DNA from: a virus
Length of the DNA stretch: 30,313 nt
Strand: one strand, 5' to 3'
IMG/VR virus record: IMGVR_UViG_3300025872_000208
Span: 1-30,313 of that record
Shown: positions 7,899 to 15,845 of the stretch, in pieces
Numbering within the stretch: the stretch's first letter is position 1
Layout of the letters: every line of letters begins with the position of its first letter
Position numbers and translations under genes: made by a program
Notes under the pieces: model-generated
What the model saw: only the letters and a program-made list of their open reading frames with translations
Told to the model about the DNA's origin: nothing
The model's database searches: none

Positions 7899-8056
7899 TG
7901 ACACTCGCGCTCTCACTGCAACTGTCTACGTCGGATGATGCCATCGAAGTGGCGTATCCTGCGATGGACCGTTACATGATGCAGGAGGACGCGACATCGT
8001 TTGTCCTCCAAGAGGACGGCACTTCCAAAATCGTTTTCTCACTCTCCACCGACTAA
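7898..8056 (+). CDS. small protein with paired LQED motif
   Basis: A 52-aa frame overlapping the preceding stop by 1 bp (TGATG). It contains two spaced copies of a hydrophobic-Q-E-D motif (YMMQEDATS and FVLQEDGTS). A similar pair (RLLQESGS and LILQENTD) occurs in the neck-protein candidate at 11075, so the two proteins may share a small beta-hairpin module used in virion assembly. No catalytic or membrane features are visible. Function is not known. Confidence 0.55.
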   Translation: MTLALSLQLSTSDDAIEVAYPAMDRYMMQEDATSFVLQEDGTSKIVFSLSTD

Positions 8057-8066
8057 TCCCTGACCT

Positions 8067-9323
8067 ATGCCAGACTCCAAGATTACAGCCCTGACGAGCA
8101 TCGGAGCCTCTACCGATCCCGCGAACGATCCGCTTGTGTTGGTGGACGTTTCCGATACGTCAATGGCCGCGAGCGGAACGACCAAGAAGGTCACGCTGAA
8201 TCAACTGCTTGGTGCAAGCGGCACCGCCACCCTCGCCTCCGCCACGATCACCGGCGATCTGACGGTGGATACTAGCACCCTGAAGGTGGATTCGGCGAAC
8301 AATCGGGTGGGTATTGGTACGGCGAGTCCGGGATACGATCTTGAGGTTGCTGGGTCTGTTCGATCCAACATTGCTATCAGGGGTAATTTTGCTGGAGGAA
8401 CCGATATTGCTCATCTGAGGTTTGTTAACGCCAATGGGTCGATTGTTGGCGACATTTTCTCTCAGAACACCAACGGAGGCGCATCAGACACCGCCTACCT
8501 GTCGTTTCAAACTGCTTCATCTGGAACTCTTGCTGAACGCTACCGCATCGCAGGTGACGGCGTAGCCACTTGGTCGAACGTCGGCGGAGTCGCTGGCACC
8601 GCCATGACCATCAACTCCACGGGGCTGGGCGTGGGTCAATCTCCGAGTGCAAAGTTATCGGTCAATGATGCAAACGGTATTCCCTTGCGGATTGGAGATA
8701 TTGCTGCTGCGCCAGCTTCCCAGACCGCTTGTTATGTCGGAATGGCCACTTCGGCTTTGGCTGGAGCGACCAATGGCGACTTAGTTCTGATTCCTAGGAC
8801 CAGCGCGTCAAACTCAATCACGTTCTGGACTGGGAATGGTACTGCGGCAGAACGTTTCCGCATCGACTCCTCCGGCAACGTCGGCGTGGGGGTTACGCCG
8901 AGTGCGTCTTGGTTCACTGGTGCAAAAGTCATCCAATTTGGTGGCACTGGAGCCATCTGGAATAACGGTTCCAACAACACTTCGGTTTCGTCTAACGCCA
9001 TCGTTGGAAATTCAGGAAGCACATACATCTTTAATACTGCCGCTTCATATTACTCACAGACGACCGGAGCGCACATTTTCTACACTGCCCCCAGCGGCAC
9101 CGCTGGCAACGCTATCACTTGGACCCAAGCGATGACGCTCGACACCCTCGGCAACTTGCTCGTCGGTCTTGCCACCGCCGGAACCACCGCTGCCAAGACC
9201 ATCCAGATTGCGAACGGAACCGCCCCTACGGCCAACGTGACTGGTGGCCAGCTCTACGTCGAAGCCGGTGCGCTGAAGTACCGTGGAAGCTCTGGCACCA
9301 TCACCACGCTCGCTAACGCCTAA
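8067..9323 (+). CDS. fibre-like structural protein with repeated beta motifs
   Basis: A 418-aa protein. The N-terminus ([20 protein letters not shown], then [23 protein letters not shown]) is a segment seen in many phage fibre and appendage proteins, probably an attachment module. The rest is built of repeats containing [30 protein letters not shown] and [13 protein letters not shown], typical of trimeric fibre shafts and head-fibre proteins. No C-terminal intramolecular chaperone (peptidase S74) domain is visible; the protein ends [18 protein letters not shown]. It lies between capsid and lysis genes rather than at the tail end, so a head fibre is as plausible as a receptor-binding tail fibre. 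Confidence 0.7.
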   Translation: MPDSKITALTSIGASTDPANDPLVLVDVSDTSMAASGTTKKVTLNQLLGASGTATLASATITGDLTVDTSTLKVDSANNRVGIGTASPGYDLEVAGSVRSNIAIRGNFAGGTDIAHLRFVNANGSIVGDIFSQNTNGGASDTAYLSFQTASSGTLAERYRIAGDGVATWSNVGGVAGTAMTINSTGLGVGQSPSAKLSVNDANGIPLRIGDIAAAPASQTACYVGMATSALAGATNGDLVLIPRTSASNSITFWTGNGTAAERFRIDSSGNVGVGVTPSASWFTGAKVIQFGGTGAIWNNGSNNTSVSSNAIVGNSGSTYIFNTAASYYSQTTGAHIFYTAPSGTAGNAITWTQAMTLDTLGNLLVGLATAGTTAAKTIQIANGTAPTANVTGGQLYVEAGALKYRGSSGTITTLANA

Positions 9324-9334
9324 TCCATACCACC

Positions 9335-9760
9335 ATGAACATCTCTTGGATCATCGAACGCCTTCTCGTTAAGCCGACCGAAGGCGACAAAACCGATGTC
9401 GTCATCACCGCCGACTGGCGATGCAACGGCACCGAAACCACCGGCACCGGCGACGACGAGAAGACCTACACCGGCACTTGCTACGGATCGACCAGCTTCG
9501 CTCCGCCGACCGATAGCTTCACGCCGTATCCTGATCTGACCGAGCAGCAAGTCCTCGGCTGGTGCTTCGCCAACGGCGTCGATCAGACCGCCATCGAAGC
9601 CAACGTCTCCGCACAGATCGCTGATCAGATCAACCCTCCGGTCATCGCTCCGCCGCTGCCGTGGGCTCCTCCGGTGATGATCGTGCCTCCGATGCTACCG
9701 CAGGTGACGCCGGAAATCGTTGCGGACGCGCCCGTGGTCGCTGATGCTCCCGCCGCCTAA
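9335..9760 (+). CDS. conserved small virion-associated protein with Pro-rich tail
   Basis: A 141-aa protein. Residues 1-90 (NISWIIERLLVKPTEGDKTD, then VVITADWRCNGTE and LTEQQVLGWCFANGVDQTAIEANV) belong to a type that, from memory, accompanies fibre genes in many environmental phages and has no assigned biochemical function. The C-terminal 45 residues are Pro/Val/Ala-rich (PPLPWAPPVMIVPP), a flexible tail. The start follows TAATCCATACCACC, another A/C-rich leader. It directly follows the fibre-like gene, which suggests an accessory or adaptor role. Confidence 0.6.
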   Translation: MNISWIIERLLVKPTEGDKTDVVITADWRCNGTETTGTGDDEKTYTGTCYGSTSFAPPTDSFTPYPDLTEQQVLGWCFANGVDQTAIEANVSAQIADQINPPVIAPPLPWAPPVMIVPPMLPQVTPEIVADAPVVADAPAA

Positions 9761-9761
9761 T

Positions 9762-9914
9762 ATGGAAATCAATATCAAGCTCAACGAAACCGAAGCCAAT
9801 AACCTGATTGCTCTGATCGACATCGCAGTCAAAGCCGGTGGTCTTGCTAACGCTGCCGTCGCTTTGCCGCTGGTCGAAAAGATTAAATCCTCCGCACAAC
9901 CCAAAGCCGAGTAA
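9762..9914 (+). CDS. small hypothetical protein, helical
   Basis: A 50-aa frame starting MEINIKLNETEANNL, one base after the stop of the gene before. The sequence predicts a short strand followed by two amphipathic helices (ALIDIAVKAGGLANAAVALPLVEKI). I do not recognise it. Small proteins of this kind often lie before holin genes in environmental phages, which fits its place here. Confidence 0.55.
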   Translation: MEINIKLNETEANNLIALIDIAVKAGGLANAAVALPLVEKIKSSAQPKAE

Positions 9915-9917
9915 CCC

Positions 9918-10091
9918 ATGCAAACAGACAGCACCAACAACGGAAGTGGAGTTGGAATCTCTCTTGCAACTGCCGCCGCTGCTGGTGCGGTCTCGTTTAT
10001 CCCGCAGCTAACGCAGTGGTTCCAGCTTGGAGCCGCTGTGTTGGCTTTCATTGCTGCTGCTATCGGACTCTACAAAGCCATTAAGAAATGA
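9918..10091 (+). CDS. holin-like small membrane protein
   Basis: A 57-aa frame too short for many gene callers. It has two hydrophobic segments (about residues 12-30 and 38-53) separated by a short polar turn (QLTQW), a polar N-terminus and a basic C-terminus (YKAIKK). This is the pattern of a class II holin with two membrane spans, which would permeabilise the inner membrane at lysis. Its stop overlaps the start of the next small membrane protein (ATGA at 10088-10091). The holin role is inferred from topology and from its neighbours. Confidence 0.6.
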   Translation: MQTDSTNNGSGVGISLATAAAAGAVSFIPQLTQWFQLGAAVLAFIAAAIGLYKAIKK

Positions 10092-10270
10092 AGAACACCA
10101 AGACTACACTCGCTGGTATCGGAGCCATTCTCGTCGCCGTTGGCGGTGCGCTGAAGGCTGTATTCGACGGCGATGCGACCACTAATCTCGACGTTGCTGC
10201 GACGATTGCCGCAATCACCGCAGGGATCGGTTTGATCGCCGCGAAGGATGCGGACAAAAATCCCGAGTGA
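10088..10270 (+). CDS. second small membrane protein of the lysis cluster
   Basis: A 60-aa protein with two hydrophobic stretches (TLAGIGAILVAVGGALKAVF and VAATIAAITAGIGLIAA) separated by a charged DGDATTN turn, ending in a charged tail. Paired with the preceding gene it could form a holin/antiholin pair, or be a lysis-cassette protein of unknown role. Overlaps are ATGA upstream and GTGA downstream, so it is tightly coupled to both neighbours. Confidence 0.6.
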   Translation: MKNTKTTLAGIGAILVAVGGALKAVFDGDATTNLDVAATIAAITAGIGLIAAKDADKNPE

Positions 10271-10410
10271 ACATCATCGAACAGATTGTCACCGCTCTCT
10301 TGAAGTGGCTGACTGGTCTGGCGAAAACTCCACCAACCGTTGAAGATGCGAAACAAGACCCAGAGCTTAAAAAGAAGCTGCTGGATCGCATTGACCGCGC
10401 TGGTGGGTAG
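10267..10410 (+). CDS. 47-aa protein of the lysis cluster (GTG start)
   Basis: The frame starts at GTG 10267, whose last two bases belong to the stop of the preceding gene (GTGA). It encodes 47 aa: an amphipathic or membrane-seeking N-terminal helix (NIIEQIVTALLKWLTGLA) and then a charged helix (DPELKKKLLDRIDRA). The last 65 bp overlap, in another frame, the lipoprotein gene at 10346. An inner-membrane-anchored partner overlapping a small lipoprotein is reminiscent of Rz/Rz1 spanins, but this protein is much shorter than a usual Rz and the comparison is only an analogy. Confidence 0.5.
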   Translation: MNIIEQIVTALLKWLTGLAKTPPTVEDAKQDPELKKKLLDRIDRAGG

Positions 10411-10576
10411 TTGTGGCTGTGGTACTCGCGTTGTTATGGTGCCTCATGGTGAGCCTGTAAGGCTCGCTGAGACCGTCAAAGCGCGAGTCTGGGTCAAAGG
10501 AGCGGACGGGGTTTCTGTGCGCTCCAGCAACCGAATTACGTTGTCTGAGGGTTGGTACGCATTGCCAAAGGACTAA
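10346..10576 (+). CDS. small lipoprotein (Rz1-like position)
   Basis: A 76-aa protein from the ATG at 10346 (a TTG at 10340 is also possible). It begins with a basic n-region (K4, K9, R10), a hydrophobic core (CWIALTALV) and a lipobox-like site VGSC with Cys23 as the candidate lipidated residue; Cys25 follows. The mature part contains PHGEPVRLAETVKARVWVKG and ends with GWYALPKD, a pattern I recognise from lysis-cassette proteins of many phages. The start lies inside the preceding gene out of frame. An outer-membrane lipoprotein in a lysis cluster suggests a spanin component and a Gram-negative-type envelope, but this is inference. Confidence 0.6.
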   Translation: MRNKTQSLKRSCWIALTALVGSCGCGTRVVMVPHGEPVRLAETVKARVWVKGADGVSVRSSNRITLSEGWYALPKD

Positions 10577-10577
10577 T

Positions 10578-11078
10578 ATGGCCCAACAAGTCATCAACAC
10601 TGGATCAACCGCCAACGACAACACCGGAGACACGCTCCGCGCTAGTTGGCAGAAAGCCAACGACAACTTTACGGAAATCTATGCTGAGTTGCCGATGCTG
10701 GCTCCGTCAACGTGGACACCTACGCTGACTGACTCTGGTGGTGGCCGCACGTTCTCGACGACGGTCAACACGGCTCGCCATACGTCCATCGGCTTTGTCG
10801 CTACGTTCACCGCCGACATCACCATCAATTCGGTGAGTGGTGCGGCGACCGGAAACCTTCGCTTGAGCCTTCCAGATCCTGCGACTTACGACGCTGCTGT
10901 GTCGATCTGGTTGGACAACGCGACGACTCAAGCCAAGACCGCTGTGATTGGTAAAGTTGTCGGTGGCACTTCTTACTGTGAGTTGAGCCACTATGAAACC
11001 GGCGACATCTCCAGCTTGGCTGGTCAGCTTCAAGCTACTTCCAGAATCTTGGTTTCTGGCGTCTATTTCACGGCGTGA
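10578..11078 (+). CDS. virion protein with fibre/baseplate-type N-terminal module
   Basis: A 166-aa protein. The N-terminus (QQVINTGSTANDNTGDTLRA, then SWQKANDNFTEIY) is a module frequent at the start of tail-fibre and baseplate-associated phage proteins. The remaining 120 residues are beta-rich (GRTFSTTVNTARHTSIGFVA and similar). The AAAGGACTAATATG context gives a plausible weak ribosome binding site. It precedes the neck genes and overlaps the next start (GTGA at 11075). Likely a virion appendage or adaptor. Confidence 0.6.
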   Translation: MAQQVINTGSTANDNTGDTLRASWQKANDNFTEIYAELPMLAPSTWTPTLTDSGGGRTFSTTVNTARHTSIGFVATFTADITINSVSGAATGNLRLSLPDPATYDAAVSIWLDNATTQAKTAVIGKVVGGTSYCELSHYETGDISSLAGQLQATSRILVSGVYFTA

Positions 11079-11530
11079 ACCTGATCGCCACAAGTCTGCA
11101 ACTCGGAATGACGGTCCTTCAGGGAGCGATGGGGAATCCATCGTTCATCTGGCAGGGATCGCTTGTCCGCTGCATTCCTGCTGCGATCACTGATGCCAAT
11201 GCTGTCATCAACGGAGGCTTCAACGACAACGTGCAGGTCCGTCTGCTGGTCAAGCTGGCCGACTGGAGGCTGGCTGACTCAACGCTGGTGACCGTAGACG
11301 CGACCGTCTGGAGTGCTGACGTTGGATCGACCGCTGATCGTTTGCTACAAGAGAGCGGGAGCTTGATCCTTCAAGAGAACACCGACGCTATCCAGTTGAC
11401 GTTCGGGAAGATGATTCCGGTGGTTGGAAGAACCGTCACCTATGACGGACGATCACTGCGGATCTTGTCTGCCAAGCGCGATGGTACTGGTGCTTATTAC
11501 GTTCTGGAATTGGGGGCTAAGACCAAATGA
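11075..11530 (+). CDS. putative head-tail connector/adaptor
   Basis: A 151-aa protein beginning at GTG 11075 and overlapping the upstream stop. It is beta-rich, with a paired LQE motif (RLLQESGSLILQENTD) like that of the 52-aa protein at 7898, and a C-terminal strand set (VVGRTVTYDGRSLRILSAKR). It is the first of three coupled genes leading to the tail terminator and tube. Neck adaptors normally occupy this slot. The assignment is by position; I do not recognise a family. Confidence 0.5.
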   Translation: MNLIATSLQLGMTVLQGAMGNPSFIWQGSLVRCIPAAITDANAVINGGFNDNVQVRLLVKLADWRLADSTLVTVDATVWSADVGSTADRLLQESGSLILQENTDAIQLTFGKMIPVVGRTVTYDGRSLRILSAKRDGTGAYYVLELGAKTK

Positions 11531-12309
11531 GGCCAACAATTACAGTCGATACATCTAGGTTTGATGCCGCTTGGCGCGAGTATCTTCCGAAGACTCGGCG
11601 ATCTTTGGCTGATGCGATCAACTCGCGGACGTTCTTCTTGATGCTGCGGCTTTACATCTTGCTGCCGCCAAAGTCTCCGCAAGCCGCTCGAAACAAGATT
11701 CTCGACTACTTCAACCGTCCGGTTGGTGCTGCTCGTTTCGACAAGAAGACCGGCAAGAAGGTGGGCCGTTCTCGCCAGTTGCGCTTGGTGCATCTGATCG
11801 CCCAAGCCAAGAATGCGAAGGCTGGAAATGAGGGGCTTTACGGAGAGGACATGAGGAAAGCCGCCGCAAAGCTGCGACGTCGCGCTGCCGGTTCGGTTGG
11901 ATACCTCAAGAGTGCTGTGGTCAAAGCTATCCGCAGACTTCAACCGACATTCCGACAATTTGGCGGAACTGTAAGAGCTAAGAAGGGTTCCGCTCAAGTC
12001 CGCACTGTCAGCGGAAACCAAGCGTTGATCAATTTGGCAAATCAATATGGATTGCCACAAGAGAACGTCTCGGTTCATCGCGGATCTTCCGCTTACGGAT
12101 ATAACGCAACCGCTGGATTGAACCCACATTCATCTGTGCGATTGAACATTGGGCTTGCGAATGATCAGATGGGAGCCGTCGAATCCATCTATTCAAAAGC
12201 GATGCAGCAAGCCTACAACGACGAAGCGAAGGCTCTTGAGGATCACATTACGGCAAAGCTTCAAGAAGATGGTGAATCGCTCGAAAGCAAAGGGGTCACC
12301 ATCAAATGA
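11527..12309 (+). CDS. putative neck/tail-completion protein (HK97 gp10-type position)
   Basis: A 260-aa, strongly basic protein (KKTGKKVGRSRQLR and AAAKLRRRAAG segments) with helical content at both ends. It lies immediately before the tail terminator candidate, where HK97 gp10-type head-tail proteins are found; those are normally 110-180 aa, so this one is longer. The C-terminal 50 residues (SIYSKAMQQAYNDEAKALED) form a helix that could pack in a ring. It is coupled by ATGA at both ends. Confidence 0.5.
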   Translation: MRPTITVDTSRFDAAWREYLPKTRRSLADAINSRTFFLMLRLYILLPPKSPQAARNKILDYFNRPVGAARFDKKTGKKVGRSRQLRLVHLIAQAKNAKAGNEGLYGEDMRKAAAKLRRRAAGSVGYLKSAVVKAIRRLQPTFRQFGGTVRAKKGSAQVRTVSGNQALINLANQYGLPQENVSVHRGSSAYGYNATAGLNPHSSVRLNIGLANDQMGAVESIYSKAMQQAYNDEAKALEDHITAKLQEDGESLESKGVTIK

Positions 12310-12788
12310 ATGCCGCAGCGATTAGAGCCGAAAGAGCTATTGCCGATTGGCTTGCAACTGTTGATTGGTCCAGCTCTCTTCTTGGAACTCCAAGCTTTCT
12401 AACCTCTTACGGGAAAGGCGCGTTCAATGATCCTGACTTGGAAGACAGGATGCCAGATTTTCCTAGGATCGTAATCAGCGTTACGCAATCAAATCCGGTG
12501 ATGCCGAAAGACACCACTTGCGAAATGACCGTCAGGGTTGATTTGCAGGTTTCTGCTGATGATTCGACGGAAACTCAGATCCTATCAGTTGTCAGAGTGT
12601 TTGAGAATGCTCTACAAGACCTGTTCCTTGAAGGTGGAGCGTCAATCTTGAATGCTTCAAGCTCCAACGACAACGGAGCATTTACAGCTCAGTTTGCAAC
12701 ACCGACAGATTTTGGTTCTACAAACGTGAGCGACAGATCTAGAGTATTTTCCAGAACTTTGACACTATTTGCTTCCGCAACAACCTAA
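12306..12788 (+). CDS. putative tail terminator protein
   Basis: A 160-aa protein with an N-terminal helix (AIRAERAIADWLATV) and then alternating strands (PRIVISVTQSNPVM, CEMTVRVDLQVSA) and a helix (ILSVVRVFENALQDLFL). This is the alpha/beta pattern of lambda gpU-type tail terminators. It stands directly before the tail tube candidate, the normal order. The terminator ring caps the finished tail tube and joins it to the head. Recognition is by pattern and order. Confidence 0.55.
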   Translation: MNAAAIRAERAIADWLATVDWSSSLLGTPSFLTSYGKGAFNDPDLEDRMPDFPRIVISVTQSNPVMPKDTTCEMTVRVDLQVSADDSTETQILSVVRVFENALQDLFLEGGASILNASSSNDNGAFTAQFATPTDFGSTNVSDRSRVFSRTLTLFASATT

Positions 12789-12801
12789 CACCTAACACAA
12801 C

Positions 12802-13299
12802 ATGGCTAACACTCAGGGTAAGAAATACATCTTTGGTTCACCGGCTACGCTTGCGATTTATGATGCCGCAGGGAATCCAGTTGTTTCTGGATACGTCTCT
12901 CCAGACATTGAATCTTACGACATCACCCACGATTGCGATACCGAAGAAGTTCGCAATAGCAGTGGTGAAGTTGTTGGGCATATCACCTACAACAACCGCA
13001 TCACGCTAACCGTCAACTTCGTTCCCGCAGATGCTACGACCGTTGACAACGCCAAGCTTGCCGCCGCGATTGCTGACGGGAATGGCACCGCGACATTGAC
13101 AGGTGCGCCTGTCATTGAGGTTGGGGGATTTACCGATGCGCTGAATGCTCCCGGTGCGGGTTCTCCTTCTCCCGGTGGCCGTTGGATCTATGCTGGTGGT
13201 GGCTCCATCAAGACGACCAACACCGGCAAAGCGACCGGAACCATTACGCTCAAGCGATACGCTGGAATCAGTGCGACTGGTGCTGCCACCAATCTGTGA
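12802..13299 (+). CDS. major tail tube protein
   Basis: A 165-aa protein, close to typical length for siphovirus tube subunits. It begins ANTQGKKYIFGSPATLAIYD, with VVSGYVSPDIESYDITHDCD following, and has a DTEEVRNSSGEVVGHITYNN stretch. This is the pattern of phage tube proteins in which a beta-sandwich is built around a conserved hairpin. It has its own A/C-rich leader (CTAACACCTAACACAACATG), consistent with high independent expression, and is followed by chaperone and tape-measure candidates. Its stop overlaps the next start (GTGA at 13296). Confidence 0.7.
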   Translation: MANTQGKKYIFGSPATLAIYDAAGNPVVSGYVSPDIESYDITHDCDTEEVRNSSGEVVGHITYNNRITLTVNFVPADATTVDNAKLAAAIADGNGTATLTGAPVIEVGGFTDALNAPGAGSPSPGGRWIYAGGGSIKTTNTGKATGTITLKRYAGISATGAATNL

Positions 13300-13853
13300 G
13301 CCACTTGGCTTCAATACTGAGGCTAGGGCATAGATCAACACCGAAGGTTCTGGGGGTTAGGCTCAGAGAATTCTGTGTTGGTCATGCTCTGGCTTTGCAT
13401 CGTCTGGACAACCCTGTCATCTCCGGTGGAGAGGTCACGGTTCCAGATCTGATTGAAGCTGTAACGGTTTGCTCTCAGTCGCCAATAGAAGCGGTCAAGA
13501 CAATCAACTCTCCGTTTCGTTGGCTGCTCATCAAGCTTTGGTCGTTTCGGATTCGCAAGATGAACCTTGTGGTCGAGATGCTGAAGTTTGAGAAGTGGAT
13601 TCAAAGCAGCATTGATGCGCCTGAAGTCCTTAGTTCTGGAGACAAGAAGCCTAAGAAACTCGTAATGCCATGGATTGAGCGTTTGGTTATTGCGATTTTG
13701 AATCTTGGAATCTCCGAAGAAACTGCGTTGAATATGTCCGTATCAGACGCAGAGCGATTTGTGATGGCTCACGCCGAGATGCACGGTCAGGTTGAACTTT
13801 GGTCAGACGAACAGAACGCTCTCTGGGAATACGCCCAGAGCAACAGAAACTGA
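13296..13853 (+). CDS. putative tail assembly chaperone
   Basis: A 185-aa protein from GTG 13296, chosen because it forms the usual 4-bp overlap with the tube gene stop. A longer upstream frame would run through the tube gene. It is helical (TVPDLIEAVTVC, FRWLLIKLWSFRIRKMNLVV, PWIERLVIAILNLGISEETALNM). Genes between tube and tape measure nearly always encode tail assembly chaperones that coat the tape measure during tail assembly. No slippery heptamer for a G/GT-type frameshift is obvious near its end. Confidence 0.55.
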   Translation: MSHLASILRLGHRSTPKVLGVRLREFCVGHALALHRLDNPVISGGEVTVPDLIEAVTVCSQSPIEAVKTINSPFRWLLIKLWSFRIRKMNLVVEMLKFEKWIQSSIDAPEVLSSGDKKPKKLVMPWIERLVIAILNLGISEETALNMSVSDAERFVMAHAEMHGQVELWSDEQNALWEYAQSNRN

Positions 13854-13854
13854 C

Positions 13855-15000
13855 ATGGGAATCCTCTCAATGCTTTTCAGAATCGGTGCTGACACCACCG
13901 ATTTTGAGATCGGCGCAAAGCGTGTTCAGTCTCTTGGCGACAAGATGGCGAAGACGTTCAAGAGAGATGTTGCGTCTGCGTTCGCTGGAGTGTTTGTTGC
14001 TGACAGACTTGTAGATTTTGGACTTCAAGCCATTCGGGTATCAGGTCAAATTTCCGATCTATCAAAACAGCTTGGCGTTTCTGCTGAATTCCTTCAGGAA
14101 ATCAAATTTGCCGCTGAATTAAGCGGATCGTCTTTGGATTCATTTTCATCTAGCATTGAGAAGATCCAGATTGCTCGCACAAAGGCACTCGGCGGAAACG
14201 ATGAGTTGGTCAAAGCTTTTGAAAGCTTGGGTGTGTCGTCTGAACAGCTTAAGTCTTCAAGAATAGAGGACATATTTATTCAGATCGGCAAAGCATTTGA
14301 GGATGAGGCAAATCCAGAGAAGCTGCTTGAAGCGTTCATTCAGCTTGCTGGCCGTGGCGGTGGAGCGTTGATTCCTGCAATGGTTTCCGGTCTTTCAGAC
14401 GCTGCTGATCAAGCTCACAGGCTTGGACTCATAATGTCTCAAGAGGTTGTCAATTCGATGGATGAAGCGAATGACAGACTAGACATTCTAAAAGCAAAAG
14501 CCACTGCCGGAATTGGAACTATCGTTGGCGGGTTGATTGAGCCGGTTCTGAATGGAATTGAACACGTCTATTCAGCGATTGAGGGGTTTCTTCTTGCTTC
14601 ATCTACTCCAGAAGGTGGAAAGGAATTGTCAGGAATGGCCATGGTCAAGCATATGGCCCAACAAGCTGTTCAGTCTTTTAGGGCTTCTTGGGATTCCACA
14701 GATATTGAGGAGCAGAATAGAAAAGACATCCAATCTCGCATGGATTCCGCAAGGAATGCTGCGAAATCGTTTGATTTTGAAGCGACAGATGCAGAGTTAA
14801 AGAAGGCAAGACAGATTCAAGCGTCAGTGAATACAGCGTTTATGGGCGCACAAGGAGACAGTCTCGCTCGCATTGGCGGTTTTACAGGATTCCAGACCAC
14901 CCAGCAACAGGTCATAAATACTTTGAAGATCCAAGTGGACAAGCTTGATCGTATCGTCAACAACACTGACCAGACCGCGAGATCTTTGAAAGGCGAGTAA
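13855..15000 (+). CDS. tail tape measure protein (short)
   Basis: A 381-aa protein from the ATG at 13855. It opens with GILSMLFRIGADTTDFEIGA, the characteristic N-terminus of lambda/prophage-type tape measures, followed by long helices, a small hydrophobic glycine-rich patch (ATAGIGTIVGGLIEPVLNG) and a helical C-terminus. The tape measure sets tail length. At roughly 0.15 nm per residue this predicts a short siphovirus tail of about 55-60 nm. It overlaps the next gene by TAATG at 15000. No sheath gene is present, so a contractile tail is unlikely. Confidence 0.75.
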   Translation: MGILSMLFRIGADTTDFEIGAKRVQSLGDKMAKTFKRDVASAFAGVFVADRLVDFGLQAIRVSGQISDLSKQLGVSAEFLQEIKFAAELSGSSLDSFSSSIEKIQIARTKALGGNDELVKAFESLGVSSEQLKSSRIEDIFIQIGKAFEDEANPEKLLEAFIQLAGRGGGALIPAMVSGLSDAADQAHRLGLIMSQEVVNSMDEANDRLDILKAKATAGIGTIVGGLIEPVLNGIEHVYSAIEGFLLASSTPEGGKELSGMAMVKHMAQQAVQSFRASWDSTDIEEQNRKDIQSRMDSARNAAKSFDFEATDAELKKARQIQASVNTAFMGAQGDSLARIGGFTGFQTTQQQVINTLKIQVDKLDRIVNNTDQTARSLKGE

Positions 15001-15830
15001 TGGCGAACATCATTTATACTCCGAATGGTCCGAATCCGTCGAACCTTGAATACATTCCAGTATCTCGGAGGTTTGAGAATTCCGGTTCTGGTACTGGTGC
15101 TGTTTGGACTTATGTCTATCGTGGAAGCAAAGACGCTCTCCGCACTCAATCGCTCGCGTGGCTTAATGCTGGCTGTAAGGTAACGATTGATGAAACGGGT
15201 CCGTATGCAACGGCAACGGTCATCTTCAATGGTTCTACCAGCAACCCAGAAGACCCGATTGAGAACGCTTTCATCCCCGGAGTTGGACTAGAGCAGGGGA
15301 CTTTCCGTTATGAGTTCAAGACGGATTACATTGAACTCAGCCTGTTCTCGCTTCCTGCTGTAATGGCAGAGGCAAATAGATATATCAGCGTATCGCAATA
15401 TCGCTATGATATTGAGAATGCTGTGAAGAACGGTGAAGGTCTTACAATCAATCAACAAAATTTCCCGCTTGCATACAAAGTGTGGGCAAAGCTTTCTCGC
15501 GGTCAGGAATCGTTCCCTGTAAGCCGTGTCTCTCTCTCTAAGGTTGGATCGTTCTCTGGAAACAATGGGTTGCCGCAGATCCCAGATTCGATGCCTCCGG
15601 TCTATTCGACCCAAGCGTTGAGCTTTTACTATCAACTCCCAGAAGCGGTTCAGCGTCTCATGCCGAGACCGCCGACAAATCCGCTTCTTCAACCTATTCC
15701 CGGTACAGCTTGGGGATGGTTGCAAACGAACCAATCGACAACTCTCGTCGAAAAAACCAATCAAGTGGAGCAAACCCAGAACTGGACTTTTGCCGCTTGG
15801 GATCTCGACATTTACCCATACATCAACTAA
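15000..15830 (+). CDS. minor tail / tail-tip protein
   Basis: A 276-aa protein, mixed beta content (IIYTPNGPNPSNLEYIPVSR, FRYEFKTDYIELSLFS) with aromatic-rich C-terminus (WTFAAWDLDIYPYIN). It follows the tape measure directly, where the distal tail protein is normally encoded, and may fill that role. I do not recognise a specific family, and the position is the main evidence. Confidence 0.5.
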   Translation: MANIIYTPNGPNPSNLEYIPVSRRFENSGSGTGAVWTYVYRGSKDALRTQSLAWLNAGCKVTIDETGPYATATVIFNGSTSNPEDPIENAFIPGVGLEQGTFRYEFKTDYIELSLFSLPAVMAEANRYISVSQYRYDIENAVKNGEGLTINQQNFPLAYKVWAKLSRGQESFPVSRVSLSKVGSFSGNNGLPQIPDSMPPVYSTQALSFYYQLPEAVQRLMPRPPTNPLLQPIPGTAWGWLQTNQSTTLVEKTNQVEQTQNWTFAAWDLDIYPYIN

Positions 15831-15845
15831 CAACTCACAACAAAC

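Noticed and set aside
13780-13860. Possible programmed frameshift joining the chaperone to the tape measure frame.
   Set aside because: The frame upstream of 13855 is open back to 13792, but I find no slippery heptamer. The TGAC-ATG junction gives a normal separate start.
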